The position numbers and the translations under genes are program-made. A stretch of DNA of 64,000 bases from Tepidibacter aestuarii (GTDB lineage: Bacteria > Bacillota > Clostridia > Peptostreptococcales > Peptostreptococcaceae): positions 620,001 through 684,000 of the forward strand of contig NZ_OW235315.1 of assembly GCF_934924865.1 (NCBI RefSeq). The letters are read 5' to 3'. The notes below the pieces were generated by a model. That model did not search any database and was not told the origin of the DNA. It was given only the letters and a program-made list of their open reading frames with translations. Of the stretch, positions 33,031-41,415 are shown piece by piece (position 1 is the first letter of the stretch; every line of letters starts with the position of its first letter).

Positions 33031-35436
33031 TTGAGTAATATAGAACTGTTAGCACCAGTTGGAAGTTTTGATGCTTTAAGAGCAGCAGTATCAAATGGAG
33101 CAAATGCTGTATATCTTGGAGGTAAGAATTTTGGAGCAAGAGCATCGGCTAATAATTTTGATACAGAGGAAATGAAGCAAGCAGTTGAATATGCACATAT
33201 AAGAGATGTTAAGGTATATGTAACTGTAAATACTCTTATAAAAGAAAATGAAATAAGTTACTTTTTGAAATATGTAAACTTTTTATACAACATAGATGTA
33301 GATGCACTTATACTTCAAGATATAGGTATGACAAAATTAGTTAAAGAACATTTCCCTGATTTTGAAATACACGCAAGTACACAAATGGTTGCTCATTCAT
33401 TTGAAGATGTAAAATACTTAGAAAAATTAGGATTTAAAAGAGTTGTACTTGCAAGAGAACTTGAAATAGGTGAGATAGAGTATATATCTAAGAATACTTC
33501 TGTAGATATAGAAGTATTTGTACATGGTGCTTTATGTGTATGCTACTCAGGACAATGTCTCATGAGTAGTATGATAGGAGGAAGATCTGGAAATAGAGGA
33601 AGATGTGCTCAACCTTGTAGAAAAGTATACGATTTAATAGATAAGAGTAATAATTCAAGCGTTAACTTAGATGACAAGTATCTGTTAAGCCCTAGAGATT
33701 TGAATACAATAGAAGAACTTGATAAAATAATAGATACAGGAGTTTTATCTTTAAAAATAGAAGGAAGAATGAAAAGAGCTGAGTATGTAGCTACAGTAGT
33801 TGGAGCTTATAGAGAAGTTGTGGACTACTATGTAGATAATAAAAAATTAAAAGTAGAGAAAGATACATTAGATGATTTATACAGTATATTCAATAGAAAA
33901 TTTACTAAAGGATATATACTTGAAAAAAGTGGAAAAGAAATAATGAACCCTGAAAAACCTAATAATACAGGACTTTATATAGGTAAAGTTGTAGATGTAG
34001 ACAAAAGAAGAAATAAGATAACTTTAAAACTTGAAAACACACTTAAAAAAGGTGATGGGCTAAGCATTGGTGGCGGAAATGTAGGTAGAATACTCAAGGA
34101 AAACAATATATTTACAAAGGCTTATGCAGGAGATACTATACAGCTTGATTTTAATATACCTATAAAAATAGGACAAGAAGTATATAAGACCTTAGATAGT
34201 GAGCTTTTAGATAGAGCTAGAAGAACTTATGAAAATGAAGTTGAACTCAAAAAAATCCCTATAAAGGGAAAAATAATATTAAAGCTAGATGAATATCCAG
34301 CTCTTTTAATAAAAGATAATGAAGACAATAAGGTTAAAGTTGTAGGAACTAAAAAAGTAGAAAAAGCTATAAAGGTAGCAATCTCAGATGAAAAAATAGA
34401 AACTCAATTATCAAAGCTTGGAAACACACCTTATGAATTAAAATCTATATTAATAGATAAAGATGAAGACATAAGCATACCTGTTAGTCTTCTAAATGAA
34501 ATTAGAAGAGATGCTGTTGAAAAATTAAATGCCAAAAGAAAGAATGAAAACAAAAGAAAATTATTAAAAATAGAGATAGAAGATAAAGAAAAGCTGGATA
34601 AAGACGTAAGAGATACTAAGGTAAATGTAAAGATAAGAAAAATGTCTCAGCTTAGAAAAATAGTAGATTTAGATATTGATACTATATATTATGAAGATAT
34701 AGATACATTAAAAGATGCTGTGAACTTATGTAAAGAACACAATAAAAGTATAGTTTATTGTCCTTCTAGAATACTTAGAAATAATCAATATAACATAATA
34801 GATGAAGCAATTGATATGGGCGTTGATAAATTCTTAGTATCTAACATAGGTATGATAAATAAATTATCTGACTACACTATATATGGAGACTATTACTTAA
34901 ATGTATTTAATAGCGAAACTATAAAACACCTTAAAAATGAAAATATAAAATCTATATGTTTATCTCCTGAGCTTAATATACATGAGATAAAAAATACTTT
35001 AAGCTACGTTGACATAGAAGCTGAATCAATAGTGTATTCTAGAATACCTTTAATGATAAGTGAATATTGTCCTATGGGAGTTTTGACTAGAAATTGCAAT
35101 AAAGACAAAAGATGTGGAACTTGTAATCAATCTAAGTATTTATTAAAAGATGAAAAAGGACAAGAATTCCCTGTGGCTCAAGATAAATTCTGTAGGTCTA
35201 TAATATACAATTCTAAGATTTTATGTATGATTGATCACTTAGAAGATATATATAATTCAGGTATTAATGCATTTAGGCTAGAGTTTACATTTGAAGAGGA
35301 GAACTTTATAAGAGAAATAGTTAAATCATATATAGCTATAATAGACAATGATTTTGAAGTTGAAGATAGTGATATGTATGAAAAATTAATAAATGAGGGA
35401 ATTACAAAAGGACATTACCTAAGAGGTGTCGAATAA
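33031..35436 (+). CDS. Peptidase U32 family protein (RlhA-like)
   Basis: The 801-residue protein has a TIM-barrel U32 domain (ELLAPVGSFDALRAAVSNGANAVYLGG) with the U32 signature EVFVHGALCVCYSGQCLMSS and a following cluster RGRCAQPCRK. A long C-terminal part has a second cysteine set (CPMGVLTRNCNKDKRCGTCNQ). E. coli RlhA and relatives hydroxylate RNA using prephenate, and many 'U32 collagenases' may be RNA-modifying enzymes with an Fe-S cluster. It starts with TTG after GGAG. The HD gene follows by 34 bases. Confidence 0.92.
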   Translation: MSNIELLAPVGSFDALRAAVSNGANAVYLGGKNFGARASANNFDTEEMKQAVEYAHIRDVKVYVTVNTLIKENEISYFLKYVNFLYNIDVDALILQDIGMTKLVKEHFPDFEIHASTQMVAHSFEDVKYLEKLGFKRVVLARELEIGEIEYISKNTSVDIEVFVHGALCVCYSGQCLMSSMIGGRSGNRGRCAQPCRKVYDLIDKSNNSSVNLDDKYLLSPRDLNTIEELDKIIDTGVLSLKIEGRMKRAEYVATVVGAYREVVDYYVDNKKLKVEKDTLDDLYSIFNRKFTKGYILEKSGKEIMNPEKPNNTGLYIGKVVDVDKRRNKITLKLENTLKKGDGLSIGGGNVGRILKENNIFTKAYAGDTIQLDFNIPIKIGQEVYKTLDSELLDRARRTYENEVELKKIPIKGKIILKLDEYPALLIKDNEDNKVKVVGTKKVEKAIKVAISDEKIETQLSKLGNTPYELKSILIDKDEDISIPVSLLNEIRRDAVEKLNAKRKNENKRKLLKIEIEDKEKLDKDVRDTKVNVKIRKMSQLRKIVDLDIDTIYYEDIDTLKDAVNLCKEHNKSIVYCPSRILRNNQYNIIDEAIDMGVDKFLVSNIGMINKLSDYTIYGDYYLNVFNSETIKHLKNENIKSICLSPELNIHEIKNTLSYVDIEAESIVYSRIPLMISEYCPMGVLTRNCNKDKRCGTCNQSKYLLKDEKGQEFPVAQDKFCRSIIYNSKILCMIDHLEDIYNSGINAFRLEFTFEEENFIREIVKSYIAIIDNDFEVEDSDMYEKLINEGITKGHYLRGVE

Positions 35437-35470
35437 AGTATAAAAATATACTAAAGGGGATGTTATATAA

Positions 35471-36040
35471 ATGATATCAAGAGAAAAAGCGGTAGAAATA
35501 CTAAACAAACATTTGAGTACAGAACATTTAGTTAAGCACTCTTATGCAGTTGAAGCAGTTATGAGAGGACTTGCTAAGAAGATAGAGCCAGAAAATGAAG
35601 AAAAATGGGCTCTTGCTGGACTTTTACACGATCTTGATGCCGACTTATTAGATTACAAAAATGGAGAGGGAAATCTTCATGGACCAAAGGCTGTAGAACT
35701 ATTAAAAGAAGAGGGCTTTGGAGATGAAGAAATGTATCATGCAATATGTGCACACAATAAAGACTGTGGAGTAAAAATAGAGAGCAAAATGGACCAAGCA
35801 ATATATGCAGCAGATCCTATAACTGGATTTATAACTGCTATAACGCTTGTATATCCTGATAAAAAAATAAACAGTGTAAAAGTAAAGTCTATAACAAAGA
35901 GAATGAAGGAAACAAGATTTGCAGCTGGGGCTGATAGAGGGGCTATGAAATCTATAGAAAAACTTGGAGTGTCATTTGCAGAATTTGCAGAGTTATCTCT
36001 TAATGCTATGAAGGAAATATCAGATGATTTAGGATTATAG
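35471..36040 (+). CDS. HD domain-containing phosphohydrolase-like protein
   Basis: The 189-residue protein has the HD metal-site pattern: His in STEHLVKHSYAVEAVM, HD in LAGLLHDLDAD, and later His-Asn and Asp residues in AICAHNKDCG and AIYAADPITGFI. Such proteins hydrolyse phosphate esters or nucleotides; the substrate is unknown. It probably belongs to the U32 operon, as it does in related clostridia. It ends 39 bases before repeat A2. Confidence 0.85.
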   Translation: MISREKAVEILNKHLSTEHLVKHSYAVEAVMRGLAKKIEPENEEKWALAGLLHDLDADLLDYKNGEGNLHGPKAVELLKEEGFGDEEMYHAICAHNKDCGVKIESKMDQAIYAADPITGFITAITLVYPDKKINSVKVKSITKRMKETRFAAGADRGAMKSIEKLGVSFAEFAELSLNAMKEISDDLGL

Positions 36041-36079
36041 ATTAAAAAATAATTTTATAAGTATATTAGTGGATTAGTG

Positions 36080-36281
36080 AAAAATTACGCACATTAAAAT
36101 ACCGCTACTTAGTTAATATTTTTATACAACTACAGATTAGGACTACTTAATATCCTAAAACTTTTAAACTCCCTATGGTCAGACAAAAAAGTTTCTTAAC
36201 GTATATTTAGTAGTTCTAATCTAAGTTGTATGAAAAAATATCAATACAAAAGTAGCTAATATTTCAATGTGCGTAATTTTT
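36080..36281. repeat. Long near-palindromic repeat, copy A2
   Basis: A 202-bp imperfect palindrome with ends AAAAATTACGCACATT and AATGTGCGTAATTTTT. The central loop, read on the minus strand, is TGTCTGACCATAGGGAGTT. It is clearly homologous to A1 (22876) along both arms, and its core is homologous to the B copies in inverse orientation. Confidence 0.85.
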
Positions 36282-36470
36282 AGTATGTCTATTTAAATAA
36301 CTATATAGATTTAATAAAAAATATTTTATTCGGTTTCAATCTATGAATAGCATTTATGGAAAAACTTACATAGAAACTATTTTAATAAACAAATCCATTA
36401 GAACTAATTAGCTATATGAATTATGCAATAGCATTAAGCAAATTTTATTTTATAATAAGAACTAAAACCA

Positions 36471-36670
36471 AAAATATGTCTATGAAAATATTAGCGAATG
36501 CTTTTAGATGTTTTGACTAATATGACTTAGTTTTTGTTGTTGAATAATCCATTAAGAAATTTCTGTGTCTGACCGTAGGGAGTTCGGAAATTTTAGGATT
36601 ATTCATAAGACAAACGCTTAGTTGTATTCAAAATATCGTTGTATGAGCGGTATTTTTATAGACATATTTT
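36471..36670. repeat. Long near-palindromic repeat, copy B2
   Basis: A 200-bp imperfect palindrome with ends AAAATATGTCTATGAAAATA and the inverse. The core is TGTCTGACCGTAGGGAGTT near 36566. Its right flank GATAACCCACA is shared with the collapsed copy at 48628-48691, suggesting that the homologous unit extends past the palindrome. Confidence 0.85.
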
Positions 36671-36716
36671 GATAACCCACAAACTAAACAATTTTTTCTT
36701 AAAGGAGGAGATAATT

Positions 36717-37175
36717 ATGAAAAATTCTACTATGTGTTATATAAAAAAAGATAACAAAACACTTATGCTTCATAGGACTAAGAAGAAAAATGATATACAT
36801 GAGGGCAAGTGGGTAGGTCTTGGAGGCAAAATGGAACAAGGAGAAACTCCTGAGGAATGTATAATAAGAGAGGTTAAAGAGGAAAGTGGTCTTGATATAT
36901 CAAACCCTAAATTGAAGGGAATACTTACTTTTCCGAAATTTAAGGATGATGAAGATTGGTATGTATTCCTATTTACAGCTTCGGAGTTTAGTGGAGAAAT
37001 ACTAGATTGTAACGAAGGGGATTTAAAGTGGGTAGATGATGATAAAATACAAGAACTTAATCTTTGGGATGGAGATAGATTGTTTTTAAAGTGGATGGAA
37101 GAATATGAATTCTTCTCAGGTAAAATAATATATAAAAATAAAGAGTTGGTAAAATATAAAGTAATAAATTATTAA
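36717..37175 (+). CDS. Nudix hydrolase (MutT/8-oxo-dGTPase-like)
   Basis: The 152-residue protein has a complete Nudix box: GGKMEQGETPEECIIREVKEESGL (G-x5-E-x7-REVKEE-x-G pattern). The surrounding sequence (KWVGLGGKME, WYVFLFTASEFSGEILDCNEGDLKWV) is typical of the 8-oxo-dGTP diphosphatase group, though substrates vary. I start at ATG 36717, after AAAGGAGGAG. A longer frame from 36639 begins inside repeat B2 and is not credible. Confidence 0.92.
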   Translation: MKNSTMCYIKKDNKTLMLHRTKKKNDIHEGKWVGLGGKMEQGETPEECIIREVKEESGLDISNPKLKGILTFPKFKDDEDWYVFLFTASEFSGEILDCNEGDLKWVDDDKIQELNLWDGDRLFLKWMEEYEFFSGKIIYKNKELVKYKVINY

Positions 37176-37245
37176 AAAATGATGGAACTTTTTACAACTA
37201 TAAATCGTCTAATAATAGAAAGTAAATAAAAGGAGATGATTGGAA

Positions 37246-39315
37246 TTGAGAAGAGGAATAGCTGTTATTATATCCTTAGTAATGATGGTGCTTTCATTTT
37301 TACCATCTATAAGCATGGCACAAGAAAATGATGGTTTGCAAAAAGCTATACTAAGTGCAAAAAACAAATTTAATATAGGTGATGAGTTTCAAAACTTTGA
37401 ATACTATAAGAGCAACAATGGTAAAACTATTTGGAATTTAAACTGGAGTACAGATGAGAAACTTAGCAGAAGAATATCTGTGTCTATAGATAATGATGGA
37501 AATATTACTAGATATAGTAAGCATGACTCAAAAGACAATTATGAAACTAATATTAATGTTATAAGTAAGGACGAAGCTAAAAAGATAGCAGATGAGTTCA
37601 TAAAAAATGTAGCTCCAAGTTTTATAGGTGAGCTAAAATATATAGATGAAGATAATAGTACTATACAAAGTGATTCTCATTATTTTAGCTATGTTAGGTT
37701 AGTCAACGAAGTTCCTTTTTACGAAAATGGAGTTAGAATTGTTGTAAATAAGCAGACTAAAGAGGTAACTGATTACAACTTAAATTATAATTATAATATT
37801 AAATTCAAAGATGCTAATAAAGTAATCGGTTTAGACAAAGCTAAACAAAAATATATTGAGGAATTAGGACTTAAATTAGTTTATAGAAGAGGATATGATA
37901 AAGATTCAAAGCCGTATCTTGTTTATACAACTAAATATGGAAATTCTTATGCTATAAACGCATTAACTGGTGAAAAAGAAAAAATAGATTCAAACATTAT
38001 TTATTATGATAATGCAAAACTAGATGCAAGAGGAAGCGTAGATGAAAAAGAAGCGGCCTTATCTGAACAAGAGGTAAAGGCTATAAATGAAGTTTCTGAT
38101 TTGATAACAAAAGAAGATGCAGATAAAATAGCTAGAGAATCTAAGTTTATAAAAATATCTTCTGATTATGAACTTAAAAGCTACAGCTTAAATAAAAGTT
38201 ATTTAGATGATTCTAACTATACATGGTATTTAAATTACGCTTCAAGTGATAAAGAATTAGGAAGTATTCATGTGTCAATAGATGCATCTAAAGGAGATAT
38301 AAAAAGATTCAATAAATATTTACCATATGAAGCAGAACGTGAAGCAAAATACGATAAAGATTATGCAAAAAAAGAAGCTGAAAAGTTTTTAAATGAATTT
38401 TATAGTGAAAAAATGAATTCTTTAAAATATGATGATAGCTATGATGAGTTTTATGACATTCAAAAAGATACTAAACCGAGATACTATAATTTAAAATTCA
38501 ATAGAATAGTAAATGGTATAGAATATGAAAATAACTATATAACAATTGGATATGATGCAGTACAGGGAAGCTTAAATTCACTTAATATAGTATGGGATGA
38601 TATTGAATTTAAGAAACCAAAAGTTATAGATATGAACAAGGCGTACAGTATTTTATTTAATGAAATAGGTTTAAATCTTGAATATAAAATAGACTATGAC
38701 TATGAGAATAACAAAGAGGAAGAGTACGCTAAATTGGTTTATACTTTAGACAATAGTATTCCTCATAACATAGATGCTGTTAATGGAGATATAATATATC
38801 GTGATAAAAAGAAGTATAAAAAAGTTGAAAATGTAGAATACAAAGATATAAAAGGACATTACGCACAAAATCAAATACAAAAACTTAGAAAATTTGGAAT
38901 AAAATTCGATGGAGCGTTTTTTAAGCCTGACGAAAAAATAACTCAAAGTGATTTTTTAAAGTTCTATGTAAAAACTATAAACTCTTACTATGGTGAAGTT
39001 GAATCTATGGATAATATTTATGCATACCTTATAAGAGAAGGTGTAATAAGAGAAAAAGATGTAAATCCAGATAAAGTTATAACTAAAAAAGATGCATTAA
39101 AAATTATTATAAATGGTCTAAAATATGAATCTATAGCAAATATAAAGGGAATATTCGATTGTCCATTTGAAGACGTAGATGAAGATTTCAAAGGATATGC
39201 ATCTATTGGATATGGTCTTAATATAGTATCAGGGTATGATGGAAAGTTAAAACCTAATGAAGAACTTACAAGAGCTAATGCAGCTATTATGATATACAAC
39301 TATTTAAATAAATAG
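37246..39315 (+). CDS. Secreted PepSY/YcdB-repeat protein with SLH cell-wall anchor
   Basis: This surface protein of about 690 residues has a signal peptide (RRGIAVIISLVMMVLSFLPSISMA). Two long repeats of the YcdB/PepSY type cover about 30-250 and 280-520 (for example ISKDEAKKIADEFI and TKEDADKIARES, with strands WNLNWSTDEKLSRRISVSIDNDG). Three SLH-like motifs follow at 530-691 (VEYKDIKGHYAQNQIQKLRKFGI; FEDVDEDFKGYASIGYGLNIVSGY). SLH domains bind secondary wall polymers. Candidate starts are TTG 37240 and TTG 37246; the second has better spacing to AAAGGAG. Function beyond wall attachment is unknown. Confidence 0.88.
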   Translation: MRRGIAVIISLVMMVLSFLPSISMAQENDGLQKAILSAKNKFNIGDEFQNFEYYKSNNGKTIWNLNWSTDEKLSRRISVSIDNDGNITRYSKHDSKDNYETNINVISKDEAKKIADEFIKNVAPSFIGELKYIDEDNSTIQSDSHYFSYVRLVNEVPFYENGVRIVVNKQTKEVTDYNLNYNYNIKFKDANKVIGLDKAKQKYIEELGLKLVYRRGYDKDSKPYLVYTTKYGNSYAINALTGEKEKIDSNIIYYDNAKLDARGSVDEKEAALSEQEVKAINEVSDLITKEDADKIARESKFIKISSDYELKSYSLNKSYLDDSNYTWYLNYASSDKELGSIHVSIDASKGDIKRFNKYLPYEAEREAKYDKDYAKKEAEKFLNEFYSEKMNSLKYDDSYDEFYDIQKDTKPRYYNLKFNRIVNGIEYENNYITIGYDAVQGSLNSLNIVWDDIEFKKPKVIDMNKAYSILFNEIGLNLEYKIDYDYENNKEEEYAKLVYTLDNSIPHNIDAVNGDIIYRDKKKYKKVENVEYKDIKGHYAQNQIQKLRKFGIKFDGAFFKPDEKITQSDFLKFYVKTINSYYGEVESMDNIYAYLIREGVIREKDVNPDKVITKKDALKIIINGLKYESIANIKGIFDCPFEDVDEDFKGYASIGYGLNIVSGYDGKLKPNEELTRANAAIMIYNYLNK

Positions 39316-39386
39316 AAAAATTCGCTTCATGCTAACGCATGGCTCATGTCGCCAACGAGTCCTAACGGGCTCCGTTGCTCAAAAAT
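39315..39386 (+). repeat. Short hairpin repeat, copy C1
   Basis: A 72-bp GC-richer element with two small hairpins: GCATG...CATGG, and CAACGAG-CC/GG-CTCCGTTG. It begins AAAATTCGCTTCATGCTAAC. A related copy is at 54024-54094 and a fragment at 48706-48723. It may act as a terminator for the SLH gene. Confidence 0.7.
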
Positions 39387-39453
39387 AGTTGATATTTCAG
39401 TTTTTTCATCAATGTTATGAATATATTTAAAATTATATAATTTTTTTAGATAT

Positions 39454-39482
39454 AAAAAAGGAGCTAAATTAAGCTCCTTTTT
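39454..39482 (-). terminator. Terminator of pepD
   Basis: On the minus strand AAAAAGGAGCTT pairs with AAGCTCCTTTTT, followed by T-rich sequence, just after the pepD stop. Confidence 0.88.
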
Positions 39483-39485
39483 AAA

Positions 39486-40943
39486 TTACTTTATATTCTT
39501 TAATATATCTAATAAGTATTCGTAAGTTCTTTGAGTTGAAGCTATGTCTAAATGTTCTTCTGGAGTATGAACATCAAACATATCAGGTCCTAGTGATATA
39601 GCATCAACGTGAGGCATTTTCTCAAGTAAAAGACCACACTCAAGACCAGCATGAATAGCTATTACCTTAGCTTCTTTGTTGTATTTATTCTTGTGAACCT
39701 CTTGGCATATTTCTCTAAGCTTAGAATCAGCCTTGTAAGACCATTCAGGATAATCAGAGTCAGCTAAGAACTCACAGCCAAGTAAACTAGCAACATGCTT
39801 CATTTCGTTAAGTATATCGTATTTTAAGCTCTTAACAGAACTTCTAACAGCACTTTCAAATGTAATTTCATTATCATGAGTTATAACTACACCAAGATTT
39901 GTAGAACTTTCTACAAGATCTTCAATATCCATACTCATAGTTTTGATTCCGTTTGGAATTAAAACTAAAGAAGATACTAATTTATTCATAGTCTCTTTTG
40001 AGAATACTTTTTCTACTTTATCTTCGTATTTTTTTACTTCAACAGATATACCAGGATCTGAAGTTGCAAGTTCGCTTTTGAATGTGTTATTTAAGTTTTC
40101 CATTGTTTCGCAAAGTATCTTTTCGTTTTTAGAATCTGTAAGTATTACAGCTTCACATTCACGAGGTATTGCATTCATTTTTGCTCCTCCGTGAACATTA
40201 GCTATAGAGTAGTTCATTTCATCATTTAATTTAGAAAGGATTCTTCCCATTAACTTATTAGAGTTTCCTCTTTGTTTTATTACATCCATTCCAGAATGGC
40301 CGCCTTTTAAACCTGTTATATCTATTTTGTAAGCAGTTAAATTAGTATCTGAATCTTCCCAAACTATAGGAAGAACTTGTCTTGTTCTAACTCCACCAGC
40401 ACAGCTAACTAAAAGATATCCTTCTTCTTCAGAATCAAGATTTATAAGATATTCTCCTTTAAGGTGAGATGGATCTAGGTTTATAGCTCCACCCATTCCT
40501 GTTTCTTCTTCTGAAGTTACTAGCACCTCAAGTGCAGGATGCTCTAAATCGTTTGCCTCAAGTATAGATAAAGCGTACGCTACAGCTATTCCATTGTCAG
40601 CTCCAAGAGTTGTATTATCTGCGTATATATAATTATCAACTATTTTTAATTTTAGAGGATCTTTTTCAAAGTCATGATCAGTTCCCTTGTTTTTCTCACA
40701 TACCATATCCATATGTCCTTGAAGTATAACACCAGGAGCATTTTCATATCCTTTAGTGGCAGGTTTTTTGATTATAACATTTAGAGCGTCATCTTGAATT
40801 ACTTCTAGGTTGTATTTTTTAGCAAAATCCACTAGATAGTCGCTTATAGCTTTTTCATTTCCTGAACCTCTAGGAATTTGAGACATTTCTTCGAAATATC
40901 TAAAAACTGCTTCAGGCTTTAGGTTGTTTAAAACATTACTCAT
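39486..40943 (-). CDS. pepD: Aminoacyl-histidine dipeptidase (M20 family)
   Basis: PepD is a cytosolic zinc aminopeptidase that splits Xaa-His and other dipeptides. The 485-residue protein shows the metal ligands in ILQGHMDMV, GADNGIAVA and EEETGMGGA, and IAIHAGLECGLL and HTPEEHLDIAS near the C-terminus. Length matches the family. It is a single-gene unit with its own promoter (extended -10 TGTTATAAT on the minus strand at 41068-41060) and tandem operator-like repeats. Confidence 0.96.
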   Translation of the reverse strand: MSNVLNNLKPEAVFRYFEEMSQIPRGSGNEKAISDYLVDFAKKYNLEVIQDDALNVIIKKPATKGYENAPGVILQGHMDMVCEKNKGTDHDFEKDPLKLKIVDNYIYADNTTLGADNGIAVAYALSILEANDLEHPALEVLVTSEEETGMGGAINLDPSHLKGEYLINLDSEEEGYLLVSCAGGVRTRQVLPIVWEDSDTNLTAYKIDITGLKGGHSGMDVIKQRGNSNKLMGRILSKLNDEMNYSIANVHGGAKMNAIPRECEAVILTDSKNEKILCETMENLNNTFKSELATSDPGISVEVKKYEDKVEKVFSKETMNKLVSSLVLIPNGIKTMSMDIEDLVESSTNLGVVITHDNEITFESAVRSSVKSLKYDILNEMKHVASLLGCEFLADSDYPEWSYKADSKLREICQEVHKNKYNKEAKVIAIHAGLECGLLLEKMPHVDAISLGPDMFDVHTPEEHLDIASTQRTYEYLLDILKNIK

Positions 40944-41022
40944 AAAATCAACTCCTAATTAAAATCTTTTTAGTATTATTGTCTTAAGTTTCCCTTTATG
41001 TAAAAAAATAATAAAAAAACAT

Positions 41023-41061
41023 ATATAAATTAATTTATATGTACATATAAATTAATTTTAT
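41023..41061. promoter_or_regulatory. Tandem AT-rich operator-like repeats before pepD
   Basis: ATATAAATTAATTT occurs at 41023-41036 and 41045-41058, 22 bases apart (two helical turns). The first is part of an 18-bp perfect palindrome (41023-41040). They lie just downstream of the pepD -10 (minus strand), a position typical of repressor sites. Confidence 0.45.
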
Positions 41062-41231
41062 TATAACACATAAAAAATGGGATTCGTTGAATAACCAATA
41101 TAAAAATTGGATTTATCCTTAGAGAAATATGTTAATAATAAAGTGATTGTAAAAAAAATTTTTTAACCTTACATATAATAGGTTTTATTGATAAAATATA
41201 GGTTAGGATTGAATTTAAGGGGGGATAATAT

Positions 41232-41396
41232 ATGATAGATAGTCCGGGTGCTATAGGCGGTTTTATTATGATTATATACATGATATTTATGTTGGGATTT
41301 TTCGGGCTTAGTATATACTGTTTAATACTATTTATAAAGCTTGGTAGAAGAGGTATAAAAGCTTTAGATATATATATAGGCAAAAATGACGTTTAG
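41232..41396 (+). CDS. Small membrane protein (54 aa)
   Basis: A short ORF with ATG at 41232, seven bases after AAGGGGGG, and stop TAG at 41394. The protein MIDSPGAIGGFIMIIYMIFM... has one long hydrophobic helix (about 10-37) and a basic tail (KLGRRGIKALDIYIGKNDV). It is 19 bases upstream of mutS2 and may be cotranscribed with it. I do not recognise a family; the ribosome binding site and composition argue that it is real. Confidence 0.65.
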   Translation: MIDSPGAIGGFIMIIYMIFMLGFFGLSIYCLILFIKLGRRGIKALDIYIGKNDV

Positions 41397-41415
41397 GTAA
41401 TTTTAAGGAGGAAAT

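Larger units (their letters stand above)
36041..36716. other. Repeat-filled intergenic region
   Basis: 675 bases between the HD gene and the Nudix gene. It contains repeat A2 (36080-36281), about 190 bases of A/T-rich sequence with no recognised feature, and repeat B2 (36471-36670). Confidence 0.8.

Noticed and set aside
36639..36716. Longer N-terminus for the Nudix hydrolase
   Set aside because: It begins inside repeat B2 and lacks a ribosome site; ATG 36717 follows AAAGGAGGAG.
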